NCBI GenBank assembly: GCA_037043015.1
Contig: CM073322.1
Coordinates: forward strand, 12,907,601-12,971,600
Source of the DNA: Bryum argenteum
Lineage: Eukaryota > Streptophyta > Bryopsida > Bryales > Bryaceae
DNA length: 64,000 nucleotides
Reading direction: 5' to 3'
The translations under genes were made by a program, and so were the position numbers. Positions 35,601-46,544 of this stretch are shown in pieces. Position 1 is the stretch's first letter. Every line of letters begins with the position of its first letter. The notes under the pieces are model-generated. The model did no database searches, was not told where the DNA came from, and saw only the letters and a program-made list of their open reading frames with translations.

Positions 35601-37082
35601 AAGTCATCCTCTGAGGGAATAGACGCGCACTTCGTACATGTTAGATTCTCAAATCCATCATCAGAAGCAGAGATCCGCAAACAATTTCTATGCCTAAAAG
35701 CACCCTCAATACTCAACAAACCCCCTTCCAGCATTACATCACCACGCAAACAAGGTTCAGCAAACCAATTCTTTCCTGGGTGAGTGTCATTGATAAGTGC
35801 ACGGATATTGTAGGGCTTACCTCCACACAAACACGATGGACCTCTAAATCCCGAGCAAATGTATCTAAGCCCAGCCCCTCTATCCCATGAAGTAAAGTCA
35901 CCTATCTGAGATCCTTCACCGCTGTGAGGGAACCAGGAATGTAGATTGGTTTGACTCCGGCTCCCTGAAAATCCAGCAGTACGACTCGGTCTCCCTCGCT
36001 TCCCTGTGGACAATGGCACTCCTAGTGTCTTTCTTTGGGCTTTCTCATGCAGCTCCTTGTGCTTCGAACCGGCAGCATGGGCAGTCAACGTATGTTCAAG
36101 ATTTCTCTTCGGCGGACACAATTGCAAGAACTCGTTGCAGCTTACGCACTTCACCTTCGTCCAAAAACACTTCACCTGAGTCGCCAACGGATTCCCCACC
36201 ACTTCGAAACAGGGCTGAACCATCCCCTCCAAAGCATTCACTTTCTTCACTATCTCGACGCCATCTGCTATGAGCTTCGCATGATCTTCAAGAGTAATAA
36301 TCACTCCTTTTCCAAGTCTACCCGCTTCTGATCAAGGATGGTGTTCGAATGGAACATTGTGTCTCTTGCACCAATTCCTATCATGTGCCGTGCTCCCTAG
36401 ATGGTTGCCCTTGAAATTGTTGAAGAGATTCTGGATAGCATGACTTGTGTGATCCCCGCTAATTCCTCCGTGATGCTTGTTACATTCGAGGCAGTAGATC
36501 TTCACGACCCCCACGCCATTGTGATCAAAAGATTTTAGCTTCCAATTGTGGTCTTCCACTGAAATTCCCTTCAACTTCCATCTCACGTTCTCCTCCTCCA
36601 AGATGTACTTGTCCATTTATCTCCGCAAAAATTAAGGTGGATTGCAAACAAATCTCCGGCACAACAGGCGGTGCCTCTACTGCACTCAATCCAGTAACCC
36701 TGGACGTCGATGGAATAACGCCAACAAATCCCTCGACTGGTTCAGTCGTCCCCTCCAACTCCACACTGTTCGAAGGCAGCCCCCCTACACTCTCAATGTC
36801 GTCCTTGTCGATGCGCTGGCGCTTGAAACCTGGACCGCCTTCACCTTCAGTTGGGATAAAATGCACAACTGCTGCAATACTGTTCAAACTCTCCAACTTC
36901 ACGTTGATACGGCAACTGTCTTCAATATCCCAGAATTAGAACTTCCACGGCAGAATCCCCACGGACTCCAACCTCTCCTGAAGACTGCTGTAAGACGCAC
37001 CATCGTCAGCCCAAACAGGCCCAATAAACCTTGGTTCCGCGTCTTCGTGGTCAAGAGCGTAAATCTTGATCCTTAACGCCAT
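32612..37082 (-). pseudogene. Transposase-like protein of the 32,027-38,392 element, broken
   Basis: From the ATG at 37082 (MALRIKIYALDHED) to the stop at 32612 most of the sequence reads as one long protein. An N-terminal part has WKLKSF and a C..C..H..H zinc-finger-like segment (IYCLECNKHHGG). A BED-like CVSCNEFLQLC segment follows, then FCSNILAAHRSG and GGKQMCDLFALNY, then an AEDETKVK motif (about 35000) and a SDGDSRRR motif (about 34636), the likely catalytic acids. Further on come LTGRDLCKIFFSNIGGM and a Glu/Asp-rich tail. Five stops interrupt it, at about 36933 (TAA), 36334 (TGA), 35539 (TGA), 35077 (TAG) and 34840 (TGA), plus one frame change near 36615. The catalytic assignments are inference. 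Confidence 0.75.
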
Positions 37083-37602
37083 GCGAAACAATAAACCGAA
37101 GAGGAACTCTTCAACCCTAACACACGAACACAAGCTTGTACATTTAGAAACCCAATTCAACCCGAAACTCAATTCAACTCAGAACCCAACATTGAGAAAC
37201 ACCATTGAGAAACACGCACACGCACAGCCAAACCACGCACACGCACAACAATGAACAAAAGCACTAGTAGGCATTGCTTGTGGACCGTGACCGAGGAAGG
37301 CTTTTTCAGGGAGAATATGGGGTCTGGCATAAAAGAGTTCATGCACACTTGGAAGTGATCGGACTGTAAAGGTATTAGTCCAATCGCTATATCCTCTCAT
37401 TCAACATGCATGATTGTGAACTATCTTATAGAGTTACAGATAGAGTATTTTGTTGTACCGTCGCTTGATTGTGTAAATGGATTCCATTTAAATAGCAAAC
37501 TTACCTCTCTAATTTTGCAGGAACCTCGCGAAAGGAAACGTGCTGTGAGAATTTATCAATGACTTCCTACACATCCAATGAGCAAAGACTATACCCAACA
37601 AT

Positions 37603-37803
37603 AAAACCCTTTGGTCGCAAAAACTGAGAATCATGCACAGCCAAACCACGCACACGCACAACAATAAACAAAAGCACCAGCAACAATGAAACCCTTTGGT
37701 CGCAAAAACTGAGAATCACGCATGTGCAGCCAAACCACGCACACGCACAACAATGAACTAAAAGCACAAGCAACAATGAAACCCTTTGGTCGCAAAAACT
37801 TAC
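37603..37803. repeat. Tandem repeat of about 85-90 bp inside the transposon
   Basis: The block starting 'aaccctttggtcgcaaaaact' and running through 'caaaccacgcacacgcacaa' is repeated a little over two times. A partial copy of its second half lies near 37216-37262. It sits upstream of the transposase start and may be promoter sequence. Confidence 0.75.
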
Positions 37804-38401
37804 CAACAATGTCTTCTTCAATCGTGAAACCCAACACCGCAACCGACCCAAAGCTCGCAATCGCACTCAATGAATCGCTGAATTGCAACCACAACTGTGT
37901 CTCTCCACCCTCGCAATACGCGCACAAGCACTGCCGCAACGCAGAGAGTTCCAGAAATTACTCTACAGACTTCGAAGCAAACCCTAACCGAGCTCCAAAA
38001 TCTAAACAACGGGAAAGAAGAGGAAAGATTCGAGAAAATGAAGAAGCTCAACAGTAAACCCCAATCATCAATACCCCCGCCATCTGGATCTCATCCAAGA
38101 GTTTTGGACAGATTCTTCACTCTTTTCATCCATCACAGGATCTCAAGATCATCAACGTTGATCCATTAATATTTTCATTTTCTTAAATTTTTTTGCCTGC
38201 CATATATTATTTCTAAAAAAAAAAAAATGGAGGTATTTTACGCTACCATTATTTTCTTCTAAGATGTAAACCTCCAATTAATTCATGTTATCTTACAATA
38301 AAAAAAAATATAAATTTTACCTCGAAAGAATTAAAACCCCCATATCTTTGAACTCAGGTACTTTCTAAGTTGACGCACTGTGCCCCCCCGGGCCTACGAG
38401 C

Positions 38402-39066
38402 AATGAAACAATAACATTGAAATAGAATTCCAATTTTTCTACTTTAAAGTGTGTATATTACTTTGTCAATAAGAGACAATGTCAAAGTTTCTTATATCAA
38501 CTCAGTTCAATATTTGAGAATGTTAGCCACATATATGTAAAGGGCATCAAAAGAGGTTCTTGAAGGGATATTTATACTCTCTTTCTTAACAAACCTCACT
38601 ATGTAAAGGTCTTCATAAGAGCCAAAGGTAGATACTAAAAACTATGTCAAAAGATACTAAAGTGATCAACACTTTATTAAAAAAAAAAAAATCATGTATT
38701 GGTAGAAAAAGTGAACTACCTTCCTTGCGTACTTCATAATTTGTGATTTGGATTAGTTTTACAAGCATGGAGGTCATCTAAAAGTCACGGGTTTGTTATT
38801 TTCTATTGATGTAAACATTGTTGTTATTTATGTAAAAATCTTTGTAGGCATTGTATTTCAATGCATAAAAGGCTAAAAGCCTACTCAATTTCCTAGTGTG
38901 AATGGCGGAATCCTACGAAATATAGCCCTCGGAATAAGAAGAATAACTCATTATTGGGTCAAAAGACAAACATAAGATTTGCATGCGTGTAAGTTCCCGT
39001 GAATCATTAAGAGTGTGATTATTTACGCAGATGAGAGCTTACAAACACTCTTATTTCTTGCCTCAT
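38402..39066. other. 3' flank of the receptor gene (right part)
   Basis: Continues the sequence interrupted at 32026. It matches 55675-56290 downstream of the second LRR copy block for block until 'ctcat' at 39062-39066, where the match stops. No gene. Confidence 0.75.
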
Positions 39067-39603
39067 TGTTACCCCCCCACGGCACCGCGGGTATCATTAC
39101 CGAAGACCAGGAGAGCCACGGGGAGACCAAGGCATAACAACGACCACGGGGCTCGAGGCCGAGGGTGCAGTGTCAGAACCACGGGGATCGATACCACGGA
39201 CGCAGAATAGTTAAGGCAAAAGCCAGTGCAAGGAAGTTAGGTTCTATTATAAGTAGAGAATGGAATTACACAATAGCCAGTTCCGGAATTGCACGAGTAT
39301 AGTGATAGCCACGAGCGCATTGTCGGCTTGTCGCCACTCCTTGTAGCCATTCGGCATTCACTAATTCAATGCAAACCCAAGACTCGAACTGATTCTACTC
39401 TATGTTCTACTTGCTTTCTAAAACCCTTCCCTTCCTACTCGAGTATTCTAACCCTTGTGCAAACCGTGGCGCCGCGGAACTCCCTAGGTTGAAGCAATTG
39501 TGTCTCAGGCTCCGTAACGTGATTGCAAGACGTCATTGCAAACATCGCCACACCAAAGAACAGCTTTCCTCGCGGAGCAAATACCTTGACCGTGGAAGCA
39601 AGA
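39067..39603 (+). mobile_element. Remnant of an LTR element (5' LTR and primer site)
   Basis: Homology with the duplicated flank stops exactly before TGTTACCCCC. A TATA-like 'attataagtagag' lies near 39245. At 39461 a CA is followed within a few bases by TGGCGCCGCGG, which resembles a tRNA primer-binding site of Ty3-type plant elements. I read this as a 5' LTR of about 395 bp plus leader, interrupted by the CACTA element that starts at 39604. Only a fragment is present, so the element is broken. Age cannot be judged without a partner LTR. Confidence 0.45.
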
Positions 39604-39954
39604 CACTAATAGAAAAGCATGTCAATTCTGACTAGTTGCGAATGACTATGCTGTCAATTCTCACTCTGGCTAGTCAAATGCGTTTTTAGATCGAAAAACC
39701 TTAGTCAGCTACGAGGGTAGTAATAATTTTAGTCATACTTTAGTCATATTGTAGTCATGTTTGTAGTCATACGACTATTCGTAGTCAGATTTTTTAGGCA
39801 CCTCGATGATTTTACGGTTGGGGAACGCCGAGAACGTGGTTATTTACGGTCGGGCAGGCATATGACTAGAGTAGTCATCTTCTCGACTACGGTTTCGGGC
39901 AGCGACATGACTACGCATGATTTTCTTGTAGTCATCTGACTACCACAATGGCTT

Positions 39955-41010
39955 TTTTTATTTTGGTTCCGAGCACTCATAAGACTAATTTCGTGATTAC
40001 ACTAAATTCCCACCTGTCTTATGACTACTGTAGTCATCCCTTAGTCAGCACATCCGAATGTTTTATTTCGTTTTGTACCATTTATAAGACTAATTTACTA
40101 TGTACACTAAATTCACACCTGCCTTCTGACTACCGTAGTCATAACTTAGTCATCAGGGTAGTTTTATAAGAAGTGGTTTTGACCACCGATAAGACTAATT
40201 TAGTGTCTACACTAAATTCCCACCTACCTTATGACTGCTGTAGTCAGAACTTAGTCAAAGGGCTTTTTTTTTTTTTTTTTTTTTTTTTTTGCCCCGACCA
40301 CTCATAAGACTAATTTGTTGTCTACACTAAATTTCCACCTACCTTATGACTGTCGTAGTCAGAACTTGGTCAAAAGGGGGTTTTTTTTTTTTTTTTTTTT
40401 AATCATTTTACATCTCCGCTAATAGGACTAATTTATTGTCTACACTAAATTCCTACCTGCCTTATGACTGCCGTAGTCAGAACTTAGTCAAAAGGCAGTT
40501 ATTTTTAATTTTTTTAGATTTTGTCATCTCCGCTAATAAGATTAATTTTTTTTCTACACTAAATTCCTACCTTCCTTATGACTGTCGTAGTCGGAACTTA
40601 GTCAAAAGGCAGTTAGTTGTTTTTTTTTTTAAATTTTTTTTTCATCTCCGCTAATAAGACTAATTTATTGTCTACACTAAATTCCTACCTGCCTTATGAC
40701 TGTTGTAGTCAGAACTTATTCAAAAGGGAGTTTTTTTTTAAATTATTATTATTTTACATCTCCGCTAATAAGACTAATTTATTTTCTACACTAAATTCCT
40801 ACCTGCCTTATGACTGTCGTAGTCAGAACTGAGTCAAAAGGCAGTTAGATTTTTTTAAAATTTTTATTTATTTTATTTATTTATTTTTTATTTTTACATC
40901 TCCGCCAATAAAACTAATTTATTGTCCACACTAAATTCTTACCTGTCTTATGACTACGGTACTCATAATTTAGTTAACCCAAGGGTTTTTTTATGCAGTC
41001 ACTGGTTCAA
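39955..41010. repeat. Subterminal repeat array of the CACTA element
   Basis: About nine units with a period near 105-125 bp. Each has 'taagactaattt', then 'ctacactaaattcc', then 'ccttatgactg..gtagtca', then 'acttagtca', separated by T-rich spacers of variable length. Palindromes of the type ATGACTAC..GTAGTCAT fit the subterminal sites bound by TNPA-like proteins in En/Spm elements. Confidence 0.9.
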
Positions 41011-41146
41011 CAAATATGACTATAATTAGCAGTAAGTCGTTCACACAACAGAAATCAACATGTAGCCGATTCTCATCAGGTACTCGTCCACACTATCTCT
41101 CACACTACGCGTACTACATGACCGTATATACCGACAACGCTTCTTA

Positions 41147-41881
41147 TCACTTCTCTGCATCCTCCTCGGAATCCAGCAAGTTCTGGTGGGCTTCCTCTGT
41201 GGTCAATCTTCTAGCAGTGCCGTGATTATGAGTTTGTACTTCTGCTTCCACGAGTGTGTACTGTGGTCTGAGGCCCTCATACTCTTCGTCTCTACCTAAC
41301 CGTAGACTCTGCAATTCCGGTCTTCCCGTAGCTGTTGACTCCACTCTTGCACCACGTGGCTGTCGGCGTAAAATGACCTTCCATCCGCTGTTCTCTTCCT
41401 CATCGCAGAAAAATACTTGTTGTACGTGAAGGGGAATTGCGAAGGAGTCCGCTGAGTATGGAATCAACCGATCAAATCTGAACAATGTGAATCCATATTC
41501 GTCGGTTTTCATTGTAGCACGAGCTCCCCTTCTATTTGCTTGTGCCCACGTACAGTACAACACCACAACTTCAAATTTCCCCTAGTCCACGCTGAGAATT
41601 TCGTCCACCCACCCCACGTACTCCAGATTTGTTGTCCTCAGATTGCGGTCATGCGAACTAGCGCGACAAGATTGGAGGAACGTAGCTGCTACTGCGCTGT
41701 CACATGTGGCCATATCAGCTTCTATTCCACGTACACGGATATGATTTCCATATGCGTACATCGACTTGTATCCCTTTGCCTGGACTGAAAGGGGGGTCAG
41801 CAACGCTTGGATGTCCGCGGAGACATCTGTCCCTGTCGCCATATCGTTGGATACAGCATCGTGAAACCACTGATTCAATTG
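41147..41881 (-). pseudogene. CACTA transposase, C-terminal DUF4216-like part
   Basis: The exon starts after a CACCAG acceptor at 41881 (QLNQWFHDAVSNDM). It reads through a DUF4216-like segment (YGNHIRVRGIEADMATCDSAV, VGWVDEILSVD, then GKFEVVVLYCTWA and IPLHVQQVFFCDEE), the usual end of plant CACTA TNP2 proteins. One in-frame TAG (41582-41584) sits where relatives have Tyr before GKF. The C-terminus is rich in Glu and Arg. Confidence 0.75.
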
Positions 41882-42189
41882 CTGGTGCTGTATGTCGGTG
41901 GGGTAATCTACGCGTTTCTTCCTCTCGTCGCTTCATTTCACATGCGTAACGCCTGTAGCAAGCCAGCACTTCGAATTAGCCTGCGTTATTTCAAATTAGC
42001 CTGTTTTTACAATGACCACTATTTGTAGGCCCTTACAGATGGCCTATGACTATGCGTAGTCATTCCGCAGCGGGAGAATGACTATATGCAGACATACTCT
42101 TAGCCGACGCATGCCCACATTCCAAAATAAAACTAGGGGTTAATTCGACTACGCATGGATGTTCCCCTTCAAGTAATGACTACGGGTAG

Positions 42190-43173
42190 TCATCTTTTGC
42201 ACGATATCCTGTACGGAAATGTTTCCGAATTGTGAGCACAAGTTCCATGCAACTCCAAGAGAGGATTTGGTGCATACTCTCTGTACTCTTCAATGATTTC
42301 AGCGTTGTTCATCACGAAAACATGGATCCATTGCTGCAGTTCCGAAGAGAGTAAGCGCCGTCTCCCGTTCCCCTCTAGAACTTCATCATTCATAGTAGGC
42401 TCCTCTTTGTCGTCCCATACACGCCGTGTCGTTATGCTGCAGTTCTTCATGTACTCCGTGCAAAATCCGAGCGTCTCCTCCATGATATACCCTCGTGCCA
42501 TCGAGCCCTCCGGTTTCGCTCGTTGCCGTACATATCCCTTTAAGGTTTTGAGATACAGTTCCACGGGGTACATCCAGCGTGTATGCACCGGGCCACAAAT
42601 GGCTAATTGTTGCACTAGGTGGATTGGAAGATGTGACATGACATCAAAAAATGACGGTGGAAATACTTTTTCCATCATGCACATGGTCACAGCTGTTTCC
42701 TCCACCAAATCGGACATTGTTGACGGATCCACAGACTTCTCACATAGTCGCACAAACACCCTGCATATCCGAATGATGGCTGCCCGAACATCTTTTGTTA
42801 GTAATGTCCGGAGACACAAAGGGAGGACCTGTTGCATCATGATGTGTTAGTCATGTGACTTAAGCCCACGAAGGTCTCCATCAGGGGTGATCCTCTTCGA
42901 TAACTGCCCCACGTAATGGCTGGGAGTCTTTAAGTTCCGAATAGTGTTGATGAATGTCGCCTTCTCCACCTTCGTAAGAACGTAAGGAGCAGCCGGTAGT
43001 ACGATGGTATCACTCCCGACGTGTTGAGGGTGCAGTTCGGGGCGTATATTGGCCTCCTTCATGTCTAGACGGACTTTGAGTGTGTCTTTCAATCCCCATA
43101 TTGTCCTCATGATGTTTTCGCAGAGATTCTTTTCGCAGTGCATGGGATCCAACACATGCCTGATTATGAGAGT
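42190..43173 (-). pseudogene. CACTA transposase, TNP2 core end and DUF4218 part
   Basis: The exon starts after a GCAG acceptor at 43173. It holds IIRHVLDPMHCEKNLCENI, the conserved TNP2 'RH.LD.MH.EKN' block. It continues through LKSHD to a DUF4218-like part (PPSFFDVMSHLPIHLVQQL, GPVHTRWMYPVELYLKTLKGYV, ARPEGSMARGY-like text). One in-frame TAA (42847-42849) lies in the LKSHD-HIMMQQ motif where relatives usually have Tyr or Cys. Confidence 0.82.
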
Positions 43174-43470
43174 CTGCGATGAAGAACACATCGTATCTCA
43201 AAACATAACTAATATTACTAACATGCATGTTCCAGAGTAAGACCATTGCTAGTCGTGATTTTGCTGAGAATGAGGAGTCCTACTCATGCGTTCTCCGCAT
43301 ATGACTGCTGTTAGTCCTATGGTCTCATGGTATGACTACTGTTAGTCACAATCTATCAGTAGATGACAACGGGTAGTCGTTGTGTTCTCAAAATCTGACT
43401 ACTCTACGAAAAAACACTTTCATATCATGAGTAGCACCAGAAAGGTGGTTTACAGCGTAAGCATGACTAC

Positions 43471-43990
43471 CTGCCAATATGAAAGATTGTAAAGAACTGA
43501 TAGCCTCTTCACTCCGCTCTGGTGCACTGGATCACTCTCGCCTCCTTCTCTATTTTCATCACTGGCTGCTAGCCACCCTCCCTACCTTTAGCATGGCGCA
43601 CAATATCTCGTCCATTGAGAGACCTTGGGGGTGCTCTTATTTCCTCCGTGCCATCAAATGCTCTTTTCAGTCGTCGATACGGATGATTCCTCTGCAAGTA
43701 CCTGCGATGTCCGAGGTAAACATTCTTTCCTAGTGAATCTGATCGACGAGTACTAACGTTAGGGCCGCATTCAAGACAGCCTTTGTACCCCTTTGTCACT
43801 TGCCCGGAAACAAGACCGTATGCTGGGTAATCGTGGATGCACCACATCAACATTGCTCTAAGTGTGAAATTGGTGTTGTGAGTGTCGGCCGAGACATCCA
43901 CGGCATTTACACCCTCCCAGAGTTGCTGCAGCTCTTCGATGAGAGGGGCCAGGTACACATCTATATTCGATGACGTCACACTCTCCTTCC
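43471..43990 (-). pseudogene. CACTA transposase, TNP2 middle part
   Basis: It reads GKESVTSSNIDVYLAPLIEELQ, LWEGVNAVDVSAD and LRAMLMWCIHDYPAYGLVSGQVTKGYKGCLEC, all diagnostic TNP2 blocks. After about 43586 the exon structure is unclear. A segment ending VKRLSVLYNLSYWQ before a GT donor at 43470 is evidently coding, but the link to it is in another frame or needs a splice I could not place. Confidence 0.75.
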
Positions 43991-44256
43991 CTGGAATGAG
44001 GAAAGCAAGCATGATAAACTTTAGTGAAAGAGAAATCCTGCGGCTTGAGAAAATTGATAATGTTTGTCCACCGCTTTAAGAACAAGTATAACGTTCGTCC
44101 TGCAGTGTTAGAATCCTACTGCGGTTGGTCTTGTTATTTTTAGATATAACTAATGTTGGTTTTATTATAGCCATGGCAGAATGTTTGACTTCACCATACG
44201 TCTGACTGCAGAAATGTAAATAACAGCGTGGTCGGATTCACATGACAGCAATTTAC

Positions 44257-45172
44257 CTGGGATGATGAGAGCTAGCATTGGAAAGAACCGTTTTGTTACT
44301 AGCCAAGGAGGTAGGTTGTAATTTAAAAGTATCACTGGCCACGTTGAGTGGCTGAGTGACTGGTTTGAAAAAGGATTCACTCCATCTCTGGCCAGAGCTA
44401 ATCGTACATTCCTCTCGTCAACTGCGAATTCCGGATACAAAGCGTTGATGTGTTTCCAAGCTTTTGAGTCCGGTACACACTCCATATTGCCATGTATGTC
44501 TTTCCGTGTTGTGTGCCACTTGTTCAACTCGGCTATCTCCTTACATCGATACATTCGCAGTAGTGGAGGTATAAGTGGAAAGTGCCTCAAAATCTTCACA
44601 GGCCGCCCACTATTCTCCGATGCGTATCGCTGTTGTCTACATTTTGGGCACGTCAACGCCTCGGCCAACTCCCCTCGGAACAAACAACAACCGTTTTGGC
44701 AAGCATGGATTAGCTTGTAATTCAACCCTAGTGACCGTATGAGTTTATTCCCTTTCAAGTGCGACTTGGGAAGTTTGTTGCCCTTTGGAAGAAGTTTGCT
44801 GATAACGTTCAATAGTTCATCTGCACACGTGTTTGATACACCGTGTACTGTGAAACAATTGAAAATTAAGAGCACTGCCACCAATAGCTTCGTCTCACAC
44901 CCTTCGTAAAGTGGAACACTTGATATGCGAACGAAGTCGTCTGGGTATATGTCAGGGAGGTTGTCGTCATCAACAGCATCGTCAATTTCGTCCTCATCCG
45001 CAGAGTCGTCATCAGGTGGAGGGACACAATCGTATCTGCCGAGGCACTCCGTGATCATCCTGGCAACGTCGAAATGTTCTGAAGCAGTTGGCATTGTTGT
45101 GTTGCCCTCGTGAGTTTCGTTTGGTTCATGAAGGTCTTCACAATCATCGTCACTCTCGCATGTAGCAGTAGA
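44257..45172 (-). CDS. CACTA transposase, TNP2 N-terminal exon
   Basis: The exon begins after a TTGTGCAG acceptor (STATCESDDDCEDL). It has an acidic lead, then TNP2 blocks: LLNVISKLLPKGNKLPKS, IRSLGLNYKLIHACQNGCCLF, CPKCRQQRY, VKILRHFPLIPPLLRMY, DSKAWKHINALYPEFA and RLALARDGVNPFSNQS. It ends at a GT donor after CCAG (LALIIPG), which joins in phase to 43990. No stop lies inside this exon. Confidence 0.85.
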
Positions 45173-45667
45173 CTGCACAATAAAATTTTAGACACTTGAA
45201 TGAGTTTGTGAGGCATACATGTATCCATGTAAACAGGAGCTACTGCTGTTCGGAACAGTTGTAATGGTCAAACGCCATGGATTTGAGTACAGGAAATGTT
45301 CCCATCACTTAGGAACGCGACTTATATTTTATCGGTTTGGGCAAAACATACCCGCGTCATACATGATAAACAACTGACTCATGCTAGTCGGCAAACGGTG
45401 GACTTGTCTAAGGAAATATGACTAACATTAGTCATATGTATGAAAAGGAGGACTGCAAGTAGTCATCGACGAGAAAAGTGGTGGTTGCACAGTTAGATCA
45501 CGAACATGACCACTGATGCGGTCATTGGTCATCTGTACAAAGCATATGAGTGCATTCAGTCACTCAGGTGTGATCAATATTAGAAGTCATCAAACGATGT
45601 ATAAGAGTACAAATTCCTGTGGTGGTACCCTATTCATTAACAACCTCTGAAAGACATATCAGTTTAC

Positions 45668-46255
45668 AGGGTAAGATGTGAAAAGTTCCTCCCCCACTTC
45701 AATGTCACGCGCTGCAACAGTCATGATATACCCCCAAGTATACGGATTCCATGGGGTAGGCAAGGATACATATTCCCAAATCACATTCTGTATGTGCTCT
45801 CGTCCAATTGAACTGTTTATAAATCCTGCTACATTTCCTTTCAACACATCTCCATCGAGGTACGTGTTTTTCTTCATGCGTATTACATATTTCAGAAATC
45901 GCGGGTCCTGCTCACACTTTTGAAGGACCTCGGCCTCTGAGAAAACATTCCCAACAAAGGGCAATAACTCTTCACCCAATTTTGCTGGCTCCATAGCATA
46001 CAGGCCCCATCCCATGTGCGGATGTGTTGACACTCTCACCTGCCACTTCCTCTTCCAGAATGTGAAGACGTGGAGCTTTGGGATGGGGCCTATGCTCAAT
46101 TTTTCATTGTCTCCATCTGTGCCACTAATATGACGAGTCTCTTTGTTATTGTGAGACAAAGTACCTTGACCGGTCGTTGTAAGCGGGAGAGGATTCGAAA
46201 TTATGAAATGTAATGCAGCAATTGCTGCGGCCAATACAACAGGTCTTTGTATTTC
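45668..46255 (-). CDS. SET-domain exon inside the CACTA transposase gene
   Basis: SET domains transfer methyl groups from S-adenosylmethionine to lysines, classically in histones. This 196-codon exon reads GWGLYAMEPAKLGEELLPFVG (SET start), Y.IRMKKNTYLDGD, GNVAGFINSSIGREHIQN (the GN..RFINHS..PN position, here NSS instead of NHS) and ARDIEVGEELFTSYP (the GEEL..Y motif with the catalytic Tyr position). It has an AG acceptor at 46256-46257 and a possible GT donor just after TAC CCT at 45668. Both are in phase with the TAD exon before and the TNP2 exon after. If the donor is not used the protein ends YPVN and stop at 45659. The SET call is confident; catalytic activity is not shown. Confidence 0.83.
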
Positions 46256-46346
46256 CTACACGAACATATTAAAAGAGTAAGGCAATGATTATGGATCTCT
46301 ACTAATGTGACACCAACATGATCAAAAACAGTCATGAGTACCGTAC

Positions 46347-46544
46347 CAGAATGGATGTCTTGAAAATTGGATCGCGCTTGTACTTCCGTAGGTGTTTACG
46401 GATGGTGCCTCTAAAAACCACTCTTCCACCCATGCATTTCTTACATGGGCAACCGTAACTTTGTAGACCGCGGAGGTCTGCTTCTTTCTCTTCGATGTCC
46501 CACAATTGCAAGTGTAGGAGATCTTCGCGCGATGTTCGATCCAT
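46347..46544 (-). CDS. Transposase-associated domain exon of the CACTA element
   Basis: It starts at the ATG at 46544 and encodes 66 residues including LRGLQSYGCPCKKCMGG and a basic RKHLRKYKRD segment. This is the usual layout of the transposase-associated domain (zinc-binding C.C..C) at the start of plant CACTA transposases. It ends before a GT donor (CTG then GTACGG) and its 91-bp intron ends TTCGTGTAG. The join to the SET exon is phase 0. Confidence 0.8.

Larger units (their letters stand above)
32027..38392 (-). mobile_element. 6.4-kb DNA transposon with 9-bp target duplication
   Basis: The element is flanked by CCTACGAGC on both sides (32018-32026 and 38393-38401). The related site without the insertion survives at about 55665-55674. 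The ends are imperfect inverted repeats of about 50 bp sharing GGG..GGGCAC, TACCTG and GTTCA blocks. One transposase-like gene reads leftward. The 9-bp (possibly 8-bp) duplication and acidic motifs suggest a DDE/D cut-and-paste element. I recognise the protein type as an uncharacterised plant family but cannot assign the superfamily; hAT, P and KDZ-like groups all make 8-bp duplications. Confidence 0.85.
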
